Below, piece by piece: positions 60,059 through 64,000 of a stretch of DNA of 64,000 nucleotides (the stretch's first letter is position 1; each line of letters starts with the position of its first letter). The stretch is taken from assembly GCA_021405325.1 (NCBI GenBank), contig QWII01000023.1, forward strand, positions 62,001 to 126,000. The letters run 5' to 3'. The DNA comes from Caldilinea sp. CFX5. Lineage in GTDB: Bacteria; Chloroflexota; Anaerolineae; Caldilineales; Caldilineaceae. The position numbers were made by a program, and so were the translations under genes. The notes beneath the pieces were generated by a model that did no database searches, was not told where the DNA came from, and was given only the letters and a program-made list of their open reading frames with translations.

Positions 60059-60100
60059 CATAGACGGTTGGCTGCCTCCCCTGTCAGCCAACCGTCTATG
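60059..60100. terminator. perfect 16-bp stem hairpin
   Basis: CATAGACGGTTGGCTG (60059-60074) and its complement (60085-60100) enclose a 10-nt loop. No T-run follows. It may end the BTAD transcript or lie in the leader of the next gene. Confidence 0.55.
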
Positions 60101-60123
60101 ATCACCAACAGGAGACCCAGGCC

Positions 60124-60164
60124 CACCGGCGCGGTTTCGGCGGCATGCCGCCTGACCACCGGTG
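60124..60164. repeat. nested palindrome before the 74-aa gene
   Basis: CACCGG (60124-60129) and CCGGTG (60159-60164) enclose the perfect 14-bp palindrome GGCGGCATGCCGCC (60139-60152). The element ends 34 bp before the next start codon. Confidence 0.6.
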
Positions 60165-60197
60165 ACGCTTCTCCTATTCGTCCAAGTGGGGAAGACC

Positions 60198-60422
60198 ATG
60201 ACCCAGCGCCGACCTGCCGCTCATTCCTATCTCTTCACTGTGCGCGTCTGGTGGGAAGACTTGGGGCAGGGACAGCAAGAATGGCGCGGCGTGGTTAAGC
60301 TGGTGACAAGCGGGGAAGAACACTTTTTTCGCGATTGGGTCACATTGGGCGAATTGATCGAAAGAATGACGCCAAATTTATTAACCGAGACCGCGCTACG
60401 TCAAGAAGAGTTTGGTGATTGA
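60198..60422 (+). CDS. small conserved-looking protein of unknown function
   Basis: This 74-aa soluble protein has a beta-rich core, YLFTVRVWWEDLGQGQQEWRG, followed by VKLVTSGEEHFFRDWVTLGELIERM. The pattern (strand, short loop, WRGxVxxVxSGExxxFxDWxxLxxxI) resembles small uncharacterised proteins that I recall from Chloroflexota, but I cannot name a family. ATG 60198 follows GTGGGGA at good spacing, and the upstream extension to 60162 has no ribosome site. It lies 24 bp before the coiled-coil protein gene and is probably co-transcribed with it and the AAA+ ATPase, so a role in the same machine is likely. Confidence 0.65.
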   Translation: MTQRRPAAHSYLFTVRVWWEDLGQGQQEWRGVVKLVTSGEEHFFRDWVTLGELIERMTPNLLTETALRQEEFGD

Positions 60423-60446
60423 AAGCTGCTAACGGATGGAGGCCGT

Positions 60447-61691
60447 GTGGCAAACGAAGTTTTTTTATGTGAAACGGTTGACAGTAAACCGATTAGCTGG
60501 CTTCGACGGTTCTTTATGTTTTTCCGCCAGAAACAACGCGCCACCGATGAACGGGCAATCGTGGTCGTGGAGCTACACAAAAAAGCATCAAAACGAACCA
60601 GTGTGTTGGTGACCCCTGCGGATCGTGTCCGTTTGCGACCGGGAGACTGTGATCACCTTTTGTTTGTTGGCGTTCGCAAAGATCCGCTGGTACATAGAAT
60701 TGGGCTGAAACCATACTACCTTGATAGTGGCAAAATTCAAGTGGGTTTTCATATCCATTACCAATTACAAGATGCGTTACAGTTATGGAAAGCGTGTAAT
60801 GCGCTAGATAAAGTTTTAGAAGGTTCAGGCTATAAGGAGCGGCGGGCTACTCTTTGGAAAATCCCCCTAGGACCGCGTAAAAAAGTCCTAGAACTAAACG
60901 CCGCAGCGGATATGGCCATTGATCAAGCAATGCGTACCTTGCTGGAAGAGCGCTTTGATCGGTACACGCGTAAGTTCTTGCAAAATACAACGATAGCGTA
61001 TCTAATCAATAATACCAGTGATACGATTCAGTCATTTCAGCAACTTTCAACCCGGTCAACTGCCTATCAACGATTAGAGGATGAACTGACGCGCGAGTCC
61101 CGCAAGATCGCCGTCGATGGCATTACGATCCTCTCGGTTGATGCTGAAATCGATTGGAGCAATTTTGAACATGAAGTGTTAACACGGCAACAAGCCCAAA
61201 TGCCGACCGACAACGATGCTCTTAAGAAAGCCATTGAACGGCAAAACCAATATACGCAACGACAGCATACCAATTTCTTGTTGGATAATGATACAACCTT
61301 TGCCCCGTATAACCTGCGCCATTTAATTATGGCGCTGAATCCTGAGCTATTAGAAAAATTTTATCACGCGCCCTCCTGGGATGAGGCAATGCAGGCCGTT
61401 TATGCCGCAATTGACAAAAAGAAAAAGGAGCGACTGGAGGAAAAGAATAATGAACTGGCGCACCTGCGCAAAGTGATTGAAGACGCCCAGGCTGTGAAGA
61501 TGCGTGACGATGAGTTGCGTCGCCTGCAAACGCTCTTTGTGGACACCGTGATCGAGCAACGCACTGTCCGCCAAAGTTTGCAGAGCGCTTCCCCCCAGGC
61601 GCTGTTACAAGAACTGCTAGGGCCGGCCCAAAACCGATTGCTGACGGTGAACAATGTGGCTGAACCGGCCGATGCCGAGATCGTTATGTGA
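60447..61691 (+). CDS. uncharacterised protein with SPFH-like core and C-terminal coiled coil
   Basis: This 414-aa protein starts with GTG, preceded by GGAGG at about 5 nt. Residues 40-90 are basic (HKKASKRTSVLVTPADRVRLRPGD). Residues 95-255 alternate strands and helices as in band-7/SPFH proteins (VGFHIHYQLQDALQLW, then IDQAMRTLLEERFDRYTRKFL, ending with DGITILSVDAEIDW), though similarity is only by pattern. The C-terminal third is a charged coiled coil (KKKKERLEEKNNELAHLRKVIEDA). There is no signal peptide. The stop overlaps the GTG alternative start of the AAA+ gene, so the two are translationally coupled. It could be a scaffold or adaptor for that ATPase. No named family is recognised. 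Confidence 0.65.
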   Translation: MANEVFLCETVDSKPISWLRRFFMFFRQKQRATDERAIVVVELHKKASKRTSVLVTPADRVRLRPGDCDHLLFVGVRKDPLVHRIGLKPYYLDSGKIQVGFHIHYQLQDALQLWKACNALDKVLEGSGYKERRATLWKIPLGPRKKVLELNAAADMAIDQAMRTLLEERFDRYTRKFLQNTTIAYLINNTSDTIQSFQQLSTRSTAYQRLEDELTRESRKIAVDGITILSVDAEIDWSNFEHEVLTRQQAQMPTDNDALKKAIERQNQYTQRQHTNFLLDNDTTFAPYNLRHLIMALNPELLEKFYHAPSWDEAMQAVYAAIDKKKKERLEEKNNELAHLRKVIEDAQAVKMRDDELRRLQTLFVDTVIEQRTVRQSLQSASPQALLQELLGPAQNRLLTVNNVAEPADAEIVM

Positions 61692-61708
61692 GTGGGTCGC
61701 ATCTGATT

Positions 61709-63925
61709 ATGTCAACGCCTCCTGTCACTGTCCGCCCTACGCCCGTCTGTACTGACGATCTGCGCTACTTACAGATGGCTTTGCAACGGATCGATCTACT
61801 GCTCCAACGGGAGGTGCGGCGCTGGGAGGTGGCCGGCCAGGATCCAAATGATGATTACCGCGGTCTCTATGTCACTCAGGCCGAGGCCGGCGCCTTGCTC
61901 GACCTGCCCTTTGGCGTGAGTTGGGGGCAGTCCATCAGTTTACCGCCGGAAGAAGAGGCCGCCTTTGCCGCCGCCTTGACCAACGCGGAGCAGACGCTTG
62001 ACGAACTCTCTCGTACCTTAACAAGCGAAGGGAAACCGCCTCGTCTGCTGCAACTGGCGACAACCTTTGGCCTGGACCAGACGGCGCTGGACATTTTCCT
62101 GCTCTGTGCGGCGCCGGCCTTTGCCACCCGCTATGAGCGTATCTATGGCTATCTACAGGACAATGTGACGCGACGGCGGCCAACGGTGCGGCTAGTCTTA
62201 CAGTTGTTAGGTGAACCCGGCATCGGGCAATATGCGCTGGCGCCCTACTTGCAGGCTGACGCCCCGCTCTTGCACCACCGCCTGCTGGAATTGATCACCG
62301 AAGCGCCGCCGGCCAATGTCTATTGGATCAACCAGACCTTGCAGGTGGATGAGGGCGTGATCGCCTGGTTGCGGGGCGTCTATCAACCACCGGTGGAATT
62401 GCAGAGTCAGGCAACCTTACTGACGCCGGTGGTGGGGGAGACGGAGCGGCTGCTGGCGGGGGAAACACTACAGCGGATTCGGGAAGCAGCGGATTTATTT
62501 CCCGTGCATGATGCCGCTTTTGTGGCGCCAATGATTGTCTTGTATGGGATAGATCAGGTGGCGCAGGTGGCGGTGGCACATTGTTTGGCTGGTGAAGGTG
62601 GGCAGCAGCTACTGACGGTTCATCTGGCGCGGGTGATTGGGGAGAGTTGTCCGGCACGGCGGGCGGTGCAGTTGGCGCTGCGTGAGGCGCGCTTGACGGG
62701 GGCAACGCTGCTGTTGACCGGGTGGGAGAGCTGTTTGGATGAGGAAAAACGGGTCGATGGGGCGTTGCTGGCCGATCTGTGTGACCATCCGGGCATGGTA
62801 TTGCTGGCGGGGCGGCAGCGCTGGCAGAGTGGCGCGCTGACGCGTCGGCGCCGCTTGCTCTGGTATGAGTTAGCAGCGCCGGATTATCCCCAGCGTTGTC
62901 GCTTGTGGAGCCATTTTGTGGCGGCTGTCACAACGGGGCGGGATGCAATGCCGGATATGGCGGCGACGCTGGCCCAACTGGCCGGTCAATTTACCCTGAC
63001 CAGCGGCCAGATCCAGGAAGCGGTGACACTGGCGGCTGACCAGGTGCAACAGGCAGGGCGGGCGTTGACGGGCGCTGATCTCTTTGTGGCGGCGCGGGCT
63101 TGTTCACAGAGCCGTTTGGATGCGCTGGCGGCCAAGATTACACCGCGCTATGGTTGGGCGGATCTGATCCTGCCGGCGGATCAGATTGCCATGTTGCACG
63201 AGTTGGTGAGTACCGTGCGCGGGCGCGACCAGGTCTTGGGCGCCTGGGGCTTGGGCCAAAAGTTGGCGGCCAGCCGGGGGGTGTCGGCGCTCTTTGCCGG
63301 CCCGCCGGGGACGGGCAAGACAATGGCCGCCGAGGTGATCGCCGGCGCACTGGGCTATGATCTCTACAAGATCGACCTGGCGACGGTGGTGAGCAAATAT
63401 ATCGGCGAGACGGAGAAGAATCTGGAGCGCATCTTTAGCGAGGCGACGAGCAGCAACGCCATTCTCTTTTTTGACGAAGCCGATGCGCTCTTTGGCAAAC
63501 GGTCGGAGGTGAAAGAGGCGCACGACCGCTACGCCAACATTGAGATCAGCTATCTTTTGCAGCGCATGGAGCGTTATGACGGCGTCGCCATTCTCGCCAG
63601 CAACTTGCGTGGTCATCTCGATGAAGCCTTTACCCGGCGCCTGCACTTTATTGTCGCCTTCCCCTTCCCGCAGAAGGGCGAACGCTATCGCATCTGGCAA
63701 GCACTCTTCCCGCCCGAGGTGCCACGGGCGGAGGATCTAGATGGCGAATTCAAACGGCTGGCCGAACGCTTTGAACTGACTGGCGCCAACATTCGCAACG
63801 TCATCTACAGCGCCGCCAATCTCGCTGCCGGCAACGGGCAGGTAGTGACCAAGGAACATCTACGGCATGGGGTGAAACGGGAGTTGCAGAAGATGGGGAA
63901 GACGGTAAGTGTTGGGGATTTTTAG
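61709..63925 (+). CDS. AAA+ ATPase resembling eCIS/VCP-type ATPases
   Basis: This 738-aa protein has a helical N-terminal domain (about 1-200) and a degenerate central AAA-like region (about 230-430, VYWINQTL...TLLLTGWESCLDEE, no P-loop). The intact C-terminal AAA+ module has AGPPGTGKT (K537), DLATVVSKYIGETEKNLERIF, ILFFDEADALFG (D589, E590), a HDRYANIEISYLLQRMERYDG segment and the arginine finger region FTRRLHFIV. This layout matches ATPases found in extracellular contractile injection system loci and related phage-like clusters, where they aid assembly or disassembly. A GTG start at 61688, overlapping the previous stop, is an alternative. The remaining cluster genes would lie past the right edge. 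The assignment to an eCIS is inference. Confidence 0.8.
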   Translation: MSTPPVTVRPTPVCTDDLRYLQMALQRIDLLLQREVRRWEVAGQDPNDDYRGLYVTQAEAGALLDLPFGVSWGQSISLPPEEEAAFAAALTNAEQTLDELSRTLTSEGKPPRLLQLATTFGLDQTALDIFLLCAAPAFATRYERIYGYLQDNVTRRRPTVRLVLQLLGEPGIGQYALAPYLQADAPLLHHRLLELITEAPPANVYWINQTLQVDEGVIAWLRGVYQPPVELQSQATLLTPVVGETERLLAGETLQRIREAADLFPVHDAAFVAPMIVLYGIDQVAQVAVAHCLAGEGGQQLLTVHLARVIGESCPARRAVQLALREARLTGATLLLTGWESCLDEEKRVDGALLADLCDHPGMVLLAGRQRWQSGALTRRRRLLWYELAAPDYPQRCRLWSHFVAAVTTGRDAMPDMAATLAQLAGQFTLTSGQIQEAVTLAADQVQQAGRALTGADLFVAARACSQSRLDALAAKITPRYGWADLILPADQIAMLHELVSTVRGRDQVLGAWGLGQKLAASRGVSALFAGPPGTGKTMAAEVIAGALGYDLYKIDLATVVSKYIGETEKNLERIFSEATSSNAILFFDEADALFGKRSEVKEAHDRYANIEISYLLQRMERYDGVAILASNLRGHLDEAFTRRLHFIVAFPFPQKGERYRIWQALFPPEVPRAEDLDGEFKRLAERFELTGANIRNVIYSAANLAAGNGQVVTKEHLRHGVKRELQKMGKTVSVGDF

Positions 63926-63933
63926 AGTGTAAC

Positions 63934-64000
63934 ATGGCAAAGACAAAATATGTAATACAGAAAAAGTCAAATCATAAGAAACATCAAATAATTTCTGCTT
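63934..64000 (+). CDS. start of a lysine-rich protein, cut by the window edge
   Basis: ATG 63934, 8 nt after the AAA+ stop, opens a frame with no stop to the edge (MAKTKYVIQKKSNHKKHQ). The composition is AT-rich and Lys-rich, unlike the upstream gene. The ribosome site is weak (GAGTG). Too little is present to identify it. Confidence 0.35.
   Translation, partial: MAKTKYVIQKKSNHKKHQIISA

Overview
The window looks like a chromosomal segment of a Chloroflexota bacterium, probably of the Anaerolineae/Caldilineae group. I infer this from gene content and style, not from a marker gene. There are very large secreted beta-propeller and Ig-like proteins, several ending in a short [FY]LP(L/V/I) motif close to the C-terminus. 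There are also many STAND/NB-ARC, TPR and BTAD-type regulators, bacterial eRF1-like and HD-GYP proteins, and many intergenic palindromes. No rRNA, tRNA, CRISPR array or transposase was seen.

Layout. 0-1 kb: the broken tail of an unidentified gene and a VapBC-type toxin-antitoxin pair. 1-7 kb: a 1224-aa secreted zincin/Ig protein and a membrane-anchored formylglycine-generating-enzyme-like protein. 7-16 kb: a CysQ-like phosphatase, two tandem paralogous peptidoglycan-hydrolase-like giants without signal peptides (GH-A-like barrel + SH3 + M23; GH-A-like barrel + three amidase domains), then scpA. 16-26 kb: a DUF11/GEVED surface protein, a bacterial eRF1-like protein, clpC and an AvaI/BsoBI-type restriction-modification pair. 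26-36 kb: a Thr/Pro-linker secreted protein, a 14-repeat RCC1 protein, miaB, an HD-GYP protein, an S41 protease and a 52-aa small membrane or secreted protein with its own near-consensus promoter and terminator. 36-46 kb: a rhomboid-type protein lacking the rhomboid domain, a 2-hydroxyacid dehydrogenase-like protein, a PhyH dioxygenase, M24 and M20 peptidases, an FmdB zinc ribbon, a choice-of-anchor-B surface protein and a cytochrome P450. 46-58 kb: a 1820-aa FG-GAP zincin protein, followed upstream by a group of STAND/TPR regulators around a tiny secreted-peptide gene. 58-64 kb: a BTAD-type regulator, a small protein, a coiled-coil protein and an AAA+ ATPase resembling those of extracellular contractile injection systems (eCIS), running off the right edge.

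The most promising unexplained signals are these. (1) A 44-aa exported peptide (predicted mature form CQGNGGGC) is encoded divergently from an HTH-NB-ARC-TPR regulator, with operator-like repeats between them. This has the layout of a peptide-signalling module. (2) The [FY]LP(L/V/I) terminal motif is shared by five otherwise unrelated exported proteins. (3) A recurrent class of intergenic hairpins has arms made of degenerate 7-, 8- or 9-bp tandem repeats. (4) The leading edge of a possible eCIS locus lies at the right end, in the same window as leaderless (no signal peptide) cell-wall hydrolases.
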